Below are positions 9,020 through 20,398 of a stretch of DNA of 64,000 nt, piece after piece. The notes under the pieces are model-generated. The model searched no databases, had not been told where the DNA came from, and saw nothing but the letters and a program-made list of their open reading frames with translations. The position numbers were made by a program, and so were the translations under genes. Numbering within the stretch: position 1 is the first letter of the stretch; each line of letters opens with the position of its first letter. Source of the stretch: Dioscorea cayenensis subsp. rotundata (Eukaryota > Streptophyta > Magnoliopsida > Dioscoreales > Dioscoreaceae); assembly GCF_009730915.1 (NCBI RefSeq), contig NC_052482.1:310001-374000 (forward strand), read 5' to 3'.

Positions 9020-11773
9020 TGTGGTGATGTGGAGTTTGTATTTGAAAACAAAAATGGTATTTTTTTTGTGGGGCCTTTTGTATGTGAATTTGTTGCTGCA
9101 TTCTATTTTTCTTTTCCATCTGGGGATATTCCTGTATTTGGATTTCCTTTTTAGAGGTTTTATGGTTTTTGCTTGCTGAATTAGTCTTTGATCCTCTTTC
9201 TATAAGTTGTGGTTTATCCATTTCTATCATTTAAAAAAAAAAGTCTTTGATTTGCTTCGAATAGAGTTCCATTTCTTATTTTCAGTAATTTTGTGGAATT
9301 CTCGATTAAGGTATTCTGTTTATGCTGCAAACTATCAGTTTCTTATGGCCCCAGTATGAACTTTTCATCTGTTAAGTTCTTGAAGATGGGTTTCCATGCT
9401 TCCATTTCTGGTATCAATTTGTTTGAGATGTTTTTTGGTTCTCTTTTTCAGCATTCTTCTGGATTGTGTCCAAGTTGTTGCTTTGCTTATTCTTTAACAC
9501 ATCCTTTATTTCTCCTGAACCTTGTGTCCTTTGTCATGAAAAGCAATGGCTCTTTAGTAGATGTTCTGAGTAATTAGACTCACAATTAACTGCTTGATAT
9601 ATAACTTTGATGATCCTTTAGATGGTGTTTGTATCTCATGCCAATTCAATGGGATCTTTGGGTGGTAAGGAAGTACTAGTAACATAACATTGCATTATCT
9701 GAGTAAGATATCTGATTCACTGCTCATATCACTAACTGATTTAGTAATTTCATGCTGAGTAATGCTATTTGTAAAGGCTAGATTTCCTATGTAGACTTCT
9801 CAACTGATTGATAATCATTAACTTTTTGTCGGGACATGCGGTACGTCAATTGATAATCATTAACTTTTTGTCGGGACATGCGGTACATCATCTCAAATTT
9901 ACCGCGTGGACGACAACTTAGTTGGGAAATTTATTTGGGAAGTCGAATTTATACAAATAGCATTACTCATGTCAAGCCTCTTAACAGTTTGCTGTATGGC
10001 AGTGTGTCTTGTTATATATCTAAAAGTTTTTCAAATTTTGGTTGTTCTTGTTCTGTTTTTGAAGGTGAGAGATTGGTATCTGGAATCTTTTCGAGATGTC
10101 CGCTCTTTTGGAGATATCAACGATAAGCATGACGAATTGGCTTTCACTGAAATGATCAAGATGATCAAAGTTAGGCATAACCATGTGGTGCCAACTATGG
10201 CTTTAGGTGTACAACAGCTTAAAAAAGACTTGAATGTCACTGCTGCATTCAAAGATCTTGAAGAAATTCATCAATTTCTTGACCGGTTTTACATGTCAAG
10301 AATTGGAATCCGGGTGCTTATAGGTTTGTGGCAAGTTTTTTGTGCAGTGACTTGTACATATAACTTACTGTCACATCCTCTGAATTTTATATCACATGAA
10401 TAAGAATTGCATGCAATAATTCCTTTCTTTTGCCAAATTCAGGACAGCATGTGGGTTTGCATGATCCAAGCCCAGAGCCTGGTTGTGTTGGTCTAATAAA
10501 CACCAGAATGTCGCCTGTGCAAGTGGCTCGTGCCGCCAGTGAAGATGCCCGCAGCATTTGCTTAAGGGAGTATGGTAGCGCGCCAGAAATCAATATATAT
10601 GGAGATCCAGATTTCACTTTCCCGTGAGTTCTTGCATTTTTATGATATGTACTGATGTTTTGCTTTCTCCTTCATCTGTACTAATTTCGGCAGTTGATAT
10701 GCTACTGATTTTGTCGTCATGTTGAGCAAAATTAAGTGCCTCCAGTTTGTTTTATTTAGCATGGCTTTCATATAGTTTGTTTGATTTGATGCTGAGCTCT
10801 GTTCTGCCTAATTTTTATGCCAAGATACTTAAATCTCCTTAAATGCTGGAGTTCTATATTTAGATTCTTTTCTGTGAATCGACTTAATCAAACCCCCTTT
10901 CATGGTTTGGCGGTTTATCATCTCTGCTTTTAGGAATTTATAAACTGTGTTGAGTGTCTTATTTATATTCACATGTGGATTTTTCCACCAGTTATGTTCC
11001 GCTGCATTTGCATTTGATGGTGTTTGAATTGGTCAAGAACTCCCTGCGTGCCGTTCAAGAACATTTTGCCGACTCAGACAAAGATGTGCCACCTGTTAAA
11101 ATAATTGTTGCTGATGGGGCTGAGGATGTTGCAATAAAGGTATAACTATTAGTGTAATTCAAGCAAGTCTACTAACACAAACTAGGCTTCCCAAATGAGT
11201 TGTCACGCATCTAACAACCTTAAGATGTACTTTTTTGAGGAAGAAGTAGTCATTGTCATTCATTTGGAAGGTTTAATTTGTACAAATATGATTTCTTTTC
11301 TAAGTATACAACCTAACAACTCTAGATTCTTTGCCAATTTTAGTTTGTTAACCAGAAAATTGAAGCCAAATGGTTAGTGTGATTGATGACCTTGCATTGC
11401 AGATCTCTGATGAAGGAGGTGGCATACCAAGAAGTGGCCTCCCAAAAATTTTCACATATCTATACAGTACTGCAAAAGATCCTCCTATTGAAAATTACAG
11501 CATCAGGGAGCGCGGCGGAGTGGTTATGGCTGGATATGGTTTTGGACTTCCAATCAGTAGGCTCTATGCTAAATATTTCGGTGGTGATCTTCAGATTATA
11601 TCAATGGAAGGATATGGTGAGTAGGAAATGCAACTCACTTCTAATCCTTTTGCTATCATTGCCAATTGTCGATGATGAATGTATATAAAGAAGAATTGGT
11701 TTCATGAATTGTAGGAACTGATGCCTATCTTCATCTGTCGAGATTGGGGGACTCACAAGAACCACTCCCATGA
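8499..11773 (+). CDS. PDK: mitochondrial pyruvate dehydrogenase kinase
   Basis: Six coding exons: 8499-8747, 10065-10323, 10443-10623, 10992-11139, 11403-11616 and 11715-11773, giving 369 residues, close to the usual plant length (~366). The enzyme phosphorylates the E1-alpha subunit of mitochondrial pyruvate dehydrogenase and switches the complex off. The N-terminal BCKDHK/PDK helical domain is followed by a GHKL-type ATPase domain: N-box [11 protein letters not shown]1 box DEGGG, G2 region [10 protein letters not shown] and the family-typical C-terminus [21 protein letters not shown]. The start is the ATG at 8499, not the in-frame TTG just before it. Intron 1 is 1.3 kb and carries an (ATT)n run (8973-9020) and a 42-bp tandem duplication. 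All splice sites are GT-AG. Annotation is firm. Confidence 0.95.
8973..9020. repeat. (ATT)n microsatellite in PDK intron 1
   Basis: Uninterrupted ATT/TTA run of about 48 bp. It creates a spurious poly-Ile/Leu reading frame that is not a gene. Confidence 0.9.
9809..9892. repeat. 42-bp tandem duplication in PDK intron 1
   Basis: Two copies (9809-9850, 9851-9892), each containing 'tttttgtcgggacatgcgg', nearly identical, located about 170 bp before the exon 2 acceptor. Confidence 0.9.
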
Positions 11774-13354
11774 GACATCGGGCCGGTTTTTTGCAGAGAG
11801 GCAGCATTCAACACCATCATTTTAGTTGGTTTTTAAAGAATAGAATCAATAGATTATATCATTAGACTTATTTTCTAACATCTGCTTTATGTCAATGTTG
11901 TTGTGTATATAATTATTAGTAATATTAACAAGGGAGCAAGAATCTAGAGCTTCTGCAGAGAATGCTTGTGCTTAAATCTATGTAATCCTAAGAACCATAT
12001 TAAGTTGTTCAGATTCCAAATGGAACTTTTCTTGTTCATGGATTGATCTTGTTCTCAGGTTTGTTCTGGTGTGCACAATGGTCCTGAGTAATCATTGGGA
12101 CCATAATACAAAGAGATGCTTGCTGTAAAGGAGCAAGAAACTCAGGGGGTGGTCGAAATTTGAGAAAATAAACAAAGATTAGTGACTGGGAATTGGTTAT
12201 TACTTCCTAATTTATTATTGATGTTTTGTCAGTTTTGAGTTAAATAATGTATGTGTGTTTTTGGGAAAAGGAAAGCAGGGCTTTCACTTTTTTGTGTCCT
12301 GAGGAGCCAAAGATGAGACAGGGATTGCAAAGTGTTTTTGGTCCCAGAATTTCCTCAGGATTTTGTCTCCGCTTCCAACACAGACAGTGACCAGTTGATT
12401 GCTTAAATTATGGTAAATATATATTAAATAGAGATATAAAGTTAGAAAAAATAAAATTGTGATGAATATATATTAACAAGCCACTAATAGCTTAATAGCA
12501 CTAGACTGGCAGACTACTCAAACAATCCCGAGCACATTTCAGAACATGAGTAATCAACTTCCTGTCGACTGGGCAAACCTGTGTCTCCAGTAGGATGTCT
12601 TCGCAAGCCTAATCTTCACTTTTTATATTGTTGTTCTTTTCTTATTTTTCTTGTTTATTTCACCCCTGGTGAGGTTTCTAGTTTATTTGTTTTCTTATGT
12701 TTGTATTTTCTGTTGAATCAATTCTGTCTCCTAAATTTTTTTTTTAATAAATTAGTTGTTTATATATTTTATTAAAAAAAAAATCAAAATGGCAAGGTCA
12801 ATCCCTTCACTCTGCTCCGAAGTACTGTGCCACACTGCCATCCATGTTTATGGCTCAGGTATTGTTTTCATGGTATAGAAAATTTATTAGTTTAATTTAA
12901 TTTAATAATTTTTTTTAAGTTTGTAATTTTTGTCGGCTCATGATGTTAGATGTCAGGTTAATAAATTTTGTGATCAATAAATTATCATAATTAGCCACCA
13001 TACCCTTATGTGTAGCATTTCTTATTTTTGTCAAAATAATAATAATAATAAATTAAATTGATTTTCACTGGTTCTTATAATGATAATATTTGATTAACAT
13101 TTTTCATTATATCATCCATATTCTCATTTTATCTCAAAATAAATTAATTTATTCGATTTATTCCCAAACAATCCCCTTAATTTATTAAATCTCAGTTTTT
13201 CCATGGTATTGATTAAATATATAATTATAAATCAGCCTTTAATTTCTCTTGCCAAAAAATACAAAATTAAAAATAAAAATAAAACCCCTTTTCAAAATCC
13301 TGAAATCCAAACAAAAAAAAAAAATGGTTTAATTACTTTACAAGTCCCTAATAT
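11774..13354. other. PDK 3' region and intergenic DNA
   Basis: The first few hundred bases are probably PDK 3' UTR. The rest is AT-rich DNA with no frame that shows family similarity and no recognised RNA gene. Confidence 0.4.
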
Positions 13355-13801
13355 TAGGGTTGTAAACAAGCCGAGCCGAGCCGAGTATCACCAGGCTCGA
13401 GCTCGGCTCGAGTATAGTATCGAACCAAGTATCACCAGGCTCGCTCGTTTGAGCTATTTTTTTTGTACTCGAGCTCGGCTCGCTGAAAAGCACAAGTAGC
13501 TCGAGCTCGGCTCGTTTAAGCTCGATTAGCTTTGTATACATAAGTATTTTTATAATTTTATATAGTTTATACAATTATGTATTTTTGTAATTTATATATA
13601 AATAATTTAATATTTTATATATAAAAGCTAGTTTAGACTCGCGAACCTCACGAGCTGAGTATTTTTGGGCTCGAGCTCGGCTCGTTAACATAAACGAGCA
13701 GCTCGAGCTCGGCTCGGCTTGTGAAAAATTGAATCGAATTCGAGCATTAACCAAGCCGATCTAGAGTAGTTCACGAGTAGCTTGGCTCATTTACACCTCT
13801 A
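13355..13801. mobile_element. non-autonomous hAT-like element, GAGCTCGGCTCG-rich
   Basis: Left end TAGGGTTGTAAACAAGCC and reverse-complemented right end TAGAGGTGTAAATGAGCC form imperfect terminal inverted repeats. The sequence 'gtcccta' occurs beside both ends (13344-13350 and 13802-13808) and may be a target duplication, though the left one is a few bases off. The interior is packed with GAGC(T/C)CGGCTCG motifs and their inverse, so single strands could fold extensively. It has no coding capacity. It is related in style to the elements at 3344-3816 and 63313-64000. Confidence 0.6.
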
Positions 13802-14130
13802 GTCCCTATAATTATGTATTTTTTTACCTTAATAGTCCTTGCAATATTTTTAAATACAATTAATTTCTCATATTCAATCGAGTTAGGTCATTCTAGTCTG
13901 TGGTATAAATGGGCAAGTATAAATTGTAAGGATTTAATTGTACCTAAAAATTATTGCCATGAACTAGAACGACCCAATTTGACCAAATATGAGGACCTAA
14001 GTATATCTAAAAATATTAGAAGGACTAAAAAGATAGAAAGTACACAATTATAGTGACATGTACAAAAATTAAACTAATAAATATTTATATATATATATAT
14101 ATTATTTCCAAAATTTCTAACATTTTCAAA
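13802..14130. other. intergenic, nothing recognised
   Basis: AT-rich DNA with a TA run near 14085-14101. No supported gene. Confidence 0.4.
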
Positions 14131-14134
14131 AAAA

Positions 14135-14745
14135 GAAAAAGAAAAATATGAGATTTGGATTTTGGATTTTTGTTGTGAATTAATTCACAAGAACTCCAAA
14201 TCAATGGATTATCACTGAAATTGATTCACAGAGCACCGAAATACAGGAAACCTCCACATCAATCATCATGCTATACTGATCAAGAGATCAATCAATCATC
14301 ATACTATACTGATTAAGAGATCAATCAAGCAGTGAGCTATAATATCCCTAAGAGATCCATATCATCACAAACGACCAATCAAAGTACAATCCATCAACAT
14401 AGGATCCATTACGGTCATAACTAGACATATAGAATGATAGATCTAAAGAAACTATATAGGAAATATAATAGATAATGGGAAAGACTTCCCTTCCCGTAGA
14501 GATCGCCGGAGAAGATCACCGGAAAGCTCTCCAAGGCCCAAGGGTTTCACTCTCTTCTTCAATGCCCTTTTCCATAGTTCTTGCTTTACCTTTTATAGCC
14601 ATTTGCCTCGGGATCAGCTTTCAGTGTAGAATGCCCATCCCAATGCGTCATAACAATTTTCCCCGCGCAGCAAATCAAACAGAGGTTCGGAATCCGAACC
14701 TCAGGCTCGGACTATTCCGTGCCACGTCATCCCGCCATTAATGTC
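14135..14745 (-). mobile_element. possible LTR fragment (old retroelement)
   Basis: Read on the minus strand this has LTR-like layout: a TGACGTGGCACGG start near 14735, a GGCTATAAAAGG box at 14589-14600, then a leader-like stretch running towards 14135. It includes a short tandem duplication (14258-14290 and 14291-14323). Neither the terminal CA nor a target duplication could be fixed, so boundaries and family are uncertain; it could also be promoter DNA of a lost gene. Confidence 0.3.
14258..14323. repeat. 33-bp tandem duplication
   Basis: Two near-identical copies with 'atcaatcatcat' starts at 14258 and 14291. Confidence 0.85.
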
Positions 14746-15780
14746 CTCAAAGACTCAAAACTCCATTGGAAGCGAGCGAGCGAGCGAGCGAGAGAAACAA
14801 AAAGTCTTGAGTTTTTAATGCATTTTGTTGGAGATTTCACCGTAAAGCTGAAATCTTTGTTGTTGTTTTCCTTTCGATTTCCATGATTTTGAAGTTCTTT
14901 GCTTCGATTACGAAGTTATTAGCTCTCAGATGAGGAGAAGAAGAAGGAGAAGAAGAGTTTGAGTGTTTTTTCCCAATCGAAACCCAAATCATTTGGTGTT
15001 TATCTTCTGATTCTTTGTTTGGAGCTTAACAGGGCAGAGGGGAGCACGCTTGCTTTAAGAGATTGTTTTTTGTGAAAGGGAGTGGTTTGGAATCGAGCTT
15101 CTGGAAGAGATTCACTGGTTCGTGTCTTGGTTTTTCAAATGGTTTTCCTTTTGGTAAAGGTTTGAATTTTCTAGTGGCTCTTTCATCCAAATCGTATGGA
15201 AAGGCTTTAAAAAAAAAATCAATTTAAACTAAAAGTTTTTTTCAAATGCATTTGAAGGAGAAATAGTGTTTTTTGATGCCACAGTCACTATTGACGTTTT
15301 AGGGTTTTGAACGATCTTATAAAAGTATCATATGTTCTACTCGTTGCCATTTATTTTGGGGAAAAAATGTTTTTTTCCTTGAATTTCGGTAGCTTTCATG
15401 CTCACGCGTCTCTCTGTACCCACAGGAATGAATTTTTTTTTTGTTTTTTTTCTCTATTGATTCTAATCACTGCATTTACTCTGTTTGTTTATTTTTACTG
15501 TGAAAAGGAAACTCCTCGTTTTCTTGGCGTGTTCCCAATTTATTGCTTGGATGCGGACGAAGACCATTCTCATGGGAACCACTTGATTGAATTTTAGCTC
15601 AGAAAAAAAAATTAAAAAAAAAAAAATAGTGGTGGTGTGTGTTCCTCTGTGCCATTTGTTCCAAGAGAGCCTGCTATCCCTTTGATAGTTTTAATTGGCG
15701 ACTGAGGACTTTGTGGTGCTTCAGTAAGCTCTGGTCCCTGCTCAAAGAGTTTCTGAATTGTCTTTTGTTTCATTCTGTGG

Positions 15781-16595
15781 ATGGAGGTTGATCCCTTGCT
15801 GAAGGATCTCTCGGAGAAGAAGCAGAACTTCAGGAGAAGTGTTGTCTCATTAGCAGCTGAGCTCAAAGATGTCAGGGGCCGGTTGGCTTCACAGGAGAAA
15901 TCCTTTGCTCATGAGACCATGACTAGAAAGGTTGATTCTTGTTTATGTTTTGTAGGCTTTTGGATTTGTTTAAGTTGTTGATTTGGTTAGTGTTGTTGAA
16001 CATTGAATAGATGGCAGAGACGAAAGCTATGAACATGGAACTGGAGGTGGGAATGTTGCAAAAGTGTTTAGAGGAGAAAAATGACTGTTTGCAGAAATCT
16101 GCTGCTACTTCAGAGCAGGTTTGTCTCTCTGGCCTTCTCTTTAGTCTCCATTTTCTATTACTGTTTCATAAATGTTCTCTTCTTTTATGGTAGGATTACT
16201 CTTTTATTAGCCAGTACAAAGGTTCGATTTTTAAGTTTTCATGTCCAGCATATGATTTCTGAACTTCAATCCATCTGTCATCATGTCATGTTTTACTTGA
16301 TCTTATCTGTGCCCTTTTTCAACCAAATAATGAGAACAAGGAGTAGATATACCACTACGTCTTATAGATGGATTCAGGATGAAAAATCAACAGTTTTTCA
16401 GACGTGTGAAGTTGCACTGAGACCCCACTTGTACTCATGGAAACAACTAATAATTCTAATTTGTTGTTGAATGAACTTCCTTGACTATGTGGGTTTGTTA
16501 TTTGAAGTCTGCCTTATCATTGAATGCTGAATTCACTCAATGATTGAATCCTTTCCTACCTGTTCATCATATAAACCCCACATGTTGACAAGTCT

Positions 16596-16641
<46 letters not shown>

Positions 16642-18363
16642 TAATCACACAAAATATTAGACCTTTTCCCCAAGATCTATTCTTGAAAATTTTACATTTG
16701 AGTCACAACTCAAAGAAAATATGGTAAAAAGTAACTACATGAAAATCTATGACACCCAATTCATGTTTTGCCCATTACATTTGTTCATGTTCATTATCAA
16801 CAATAATCATTACAATCCATTCACATTTGCTATTGTTAAAGTTGGTATGTATAGTCCACCGAATTTTGTATCATATTTTGGGAATATAATTTTATCTTCC
16901 AAACATTATCCTTAGGTTCTTTGTAATGGCTGAAAGTTGGTCTTCATTGGTTGGGATAGATATATATCATATTATTGGTTGTATACTTGTATTAAAGGAA
17001 CTATTTGGAGAAAAAACTGTCATTGAGATCATGCATGGCTCCTTTTTTTTCAGCCAAGTTGATCTGTGGTTTCTAATATGATCTTGAAGTATTTTTCTGT
17101 TAGTTCTGATGCCACAAAGCTGCTTTTAGTGCTGCTTTTTGTACTGCTTTAATACCTCCATGTTGCCACCAAACTGCACTCATCACCTTGTGCACTTTTG
17201 GGCTCCTACTTATCTTCTTTCTTTTCCGTGTTTTGATCCTTCACTTTGCTATTTTCTTTTTCTGTCTTGATTGACTGTTTATTTATTCATCATTTTCGCT
17301 ACAACAATTAGCTCTTTATTCAGCTTAATAATGAAGAAAAGTTAGTTTGTATTTATTAACTTATCTTTTGTGGCGTTGTGCTAATAATGCTATATGCACT
17401 ATAGTATATCAAGGAGTTGGATGATCTACGATCACAGCTTTCAATCACACAAGCCACTGCTGAAGCTAGTGCAGCATCAGCAGAGTCTGCTCAATCTCAA
17501 TGTTTGTCCTTATTAAAAGAACTAGAGAGCAAAAACAATTCACTGAAAGAGCATGAGATTCGAGTCAATAAACTCGGCGAGCAATTAGATCTTCTGCAGA
17601 AGGACCTCCAAACAAGAGAACTATCACAGAGACAACTAAAAGACGAAATCATAAGAATAGAAGAAGAGATCATGGTTGCAATTGCCAAGTCTGGAGCTGA
17701 CAAAGACTCTGAACTCATGAGAATCTTAGATGAAGTATCTCCCAAGAACATCGAGAATATGAAAAAACATCTCAACTCTAAAGATGAAGAAATTATCAGA
17801 TTGAGAGATGAGATAAGGTTCTTGTCAGCACATTGGAAGCAGAAAACCAAGGACTTGGAATCCCAGGTTCTTCTCATTTTATTTTCATTTTATACATTCA
17901 TGATCTAACATAGATACACATAGTAACATCTTGACTGGATCTAACACTCATAATTCTCATGCATGTGGAACTTAATCATATATATATATATCCTTGACTG
18001 GATCTTTTTGTTGGAAAACAGATTGAGAAACATCGCCGGGCCGATCAGGAACTGAAGAAACGCATTGTAAAGCTTGAATTTTGTCTTCAAGAAGCCCGAT
18101 CGCAAACAAGAAAACTTCAGAGGGTAATATATCATATAATCATTTTGCTGCCATTGTGCATAGCTTTGAATCAAGATTGTGATATATATCACTTATGTAA
18201 ACAGATGGGAGAGCGACGAGACCAGGCTTTGAAGGAATTGAGAGATCAGTTAGCAATGAAACAATGCAGTTGTATCGACAAACCGAATTTTTGGGAAAGC
18301 TCTGGTCTTAAAGTCATTGTATCAATGTCTATGTTGGTCTTAGTTGTATTTTCAAGGAGATGA
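15781..18363 (+). CDS. NEAP: nuclear envelope-associated coiled-coil protein (NEAP-like)
   Basis: Five coding exons: 15781-15930, 16011-16118, 17405-17866, 18022-18123 and 18205-18363; all are multiples of three, with phase-0 introns, giving 326 residues. NEAPs are plant-specific inner-nuclear-envelope proteins that contact SUN proteins and nuclear filaments. The sequence is almost wholly heptad-rich coiled coil (residues ~1-265), followed by a short spacer and a C-terminal hydrophobic anchor ([19 protein letters not shown]), ending a few residues after the membrane segment as in tail-anchored proteins. A KK/R-rich stretch near residues 240-275 could serve as nuclear localisation signal. The ATG at 15781 begins a classic [14 protein letters not shown] opening. 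The leader 14760-15780 holds no coding exon. Length and C-terminus fit the Arabidopsis family well. Confidence 0.88.
16599..16639. repeat. (TC)n microsatellite in NEAP intron 2
   Basis: Continuous TC dinucleotide run of about 40 bp inside the 1.3-kb intron between exons 2 and 3. Confidence 0.95.
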
Positions 18364-19440
18364 AAAAACTTGTTTCATTTCCATGTTAGTTTATGTATTA
18401 ATGAATCAATGGTAGAACAAGTTTATAATTTCTAAAGTTTATATTTTCCAAATCAGTTAGAATGTCTTATTCCAATTGATATTTTTGTTGAATGAAAGGA
18501 GATGATTTGGTCAATGTTTTTAATTTGAATTTTATTATATTATTTTAGACAAATTTATCTTGCCAACCTTGGAATTTGCCATCTATTTATGATTAGTTTT
18601 AAAAATTATTATTTTATTAATTTAATACTGTTTTATTTAGGTTTATTTCAATTTGTACTAGATGTTGAGCTGTGCCACTAGGGACAGCCAAAAAATTGCT
18701 AATTTTATATTTTAAATATTAAAATAAAAAATTCAATCAATTGAATCAAATTTTTTGTTTAAAAAAAACAGCAATTTCCTCGTTATTATCTGTATTCTAT
18801 TCTCAGTAATATTTTGAAATAACATACTAAAAACTTTAAATAACAAAAAATAAGGGTTATTTAATTAAAAGTTACTTAATATTATGATATTTAGACTAGT
18901 CAGACATTGTAATTTACTTTCTACTACTTTTTTTTTTTTTTAAATATTCCATATTGGGATAATATTGAAAATTCTTCTCCAAAATTATAGCAGAACTTTC
19001 AGTCTTACTCAAAGTGATTTTCTTTCTTATTAAATAAAAATTAATTAATTATTTTTAAATGTTTTATATTTAAAAACTAAAAACTTTTTAAAATATAAAG
19101 ATTTTTTTTCCTAAAATAATAAACACTATATATATCTATATATGTTAGGAATATGCATACTGTCAGAAATTGATACTTCAGCCCAATAACACTGGTTTAA
19201 ATAAAAAATTTTTATTTATAATTTAAAAATTTATTATCATTATTATATTCAGTGAAACACAAAATCAAGATATTTATTATTCATAATAGGATTAATATCA
19301 TTGGACTACGAATTATTTTATTAAAAAATCTTTCGGAATAGTGAATAATTTTCACCGGAGTAAAATTATAATTATTTTTATTTAAATAAAAAAAAAATAT
19401 GGAACCAGTTACACACAGCCCCACTCATTTATTTGCCCAT
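18364..19440. other. intergenic, nothing recognised
   Basis: Roughly the first 100 bases are probably NEAP 3' UTR; the rest is very AT-rich with poly-A/T tracts. No gene or clear transposon ends seen. Confidence 0.4.
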
Positions 19441-19474
19441 GAGATTTGCACTGTTGCTCTTCATTTTCTCTCTT

Positions 19475-19660
19475 TATTATTATTATTATTATTATTATTT
19501 TATTATTTATTTATTTTTATAGAGAGAGAAATAGAAATGGATCTCTCTCTCTCTCTTTGATTTCTGTGATTTCTCTGATTTCTCTGATTTCTCTGATTTC
19601 TCTCTCTTGCTTTCTCACCTACACCCACCGCTGATGACTCAATTGTCCTCTCTCTTTCTC
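19475..19660 (+). repeat. simple repeats in the RLK leader
   Basis: An ATT run (about 19475-19500), GA/TC dinucleotide runs, and a ~9-bp minisatellite, (TGATTTCTC)n with about five units at 19558-19605. They lie upstream of the receptor-like kinase start in what is probably its promoter or 5' leader; CT-rich leaders are common in plant genes. Confidence 0.8.
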
Positions 19661-20398
19661 TCTCTTGCTTTCCCATGCGCCATTGCCCCAATTCTCGGCA
19701 AGTACCCCAGAAATCACGAGTTCTAGAGCTACTGTTGCCGTTTCAGAGACGAATTCCAAGCTGTTGTTGCAACTGGGGGCTGGGGATCCAAGCTCCGTCT
19801 GAGCTTAGATCCAGAGCCCCGTCGCCCCGCCACCGCCTTCATTGCCTTTTCATTTTGTTTCTTTAGCTCTAAGGTTGTTTCTTTTTGTGAATGTAATGGC
19901 GGTGTTGTAGCTGTGGCGCTGAGGTTTTGGTGTTTTTGAGCTCAAGACGTCTGCTTTAGGGTTGAATGCACTGGTAAAGAGGGCTGGTTTGAGATCTGAG
20001 GAATGCTGGTGGTGTGAGAGAGCGGAGGTATAGTATTTGCTGCGAAATTCCACACTTTTCTGTTTTGGGTTTGTTTTCTAGGCAATGTGTGGATTTAACT
20101 GTTGTTTGATTTGATGTAATTTATTAAGGTTGGCCTAAAAGTTTCGATTTTTAGGTTGGAATCCGTGAATTCTTGCTTTGCTTTTTTCTTTGGTACTTGT
20201 AGAACTGAAAATTTTCTATCTAATGATTGTTCATTTGTTCTGCTGTTGTGAATCGTCTGAGATATTAAGGTTGCTCCTCATGCCTATCTGTGTTTCTATT
20301 AGATGTGCGTTTGTTGTACTTTTTCCTTGTTCTGAACTAAAATGTCTGGTTAAATGAGAATTCTTTTTCAATTTGTCAGGAATATTAGCATTTGGAAT

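Noticed and set aside
8946-9179. Poly-Ile/Leu frame
   Set aside because: Translation of the (ATT)n microsatellite in PDK intron 1.
20354-20398. Upstream in-frame ATG for the receptor-like kinase
   Set aside because: It lies before a good splice acceptor (ends 20379), so it is probably intron sequence; relatives start at the MSS-type Met.
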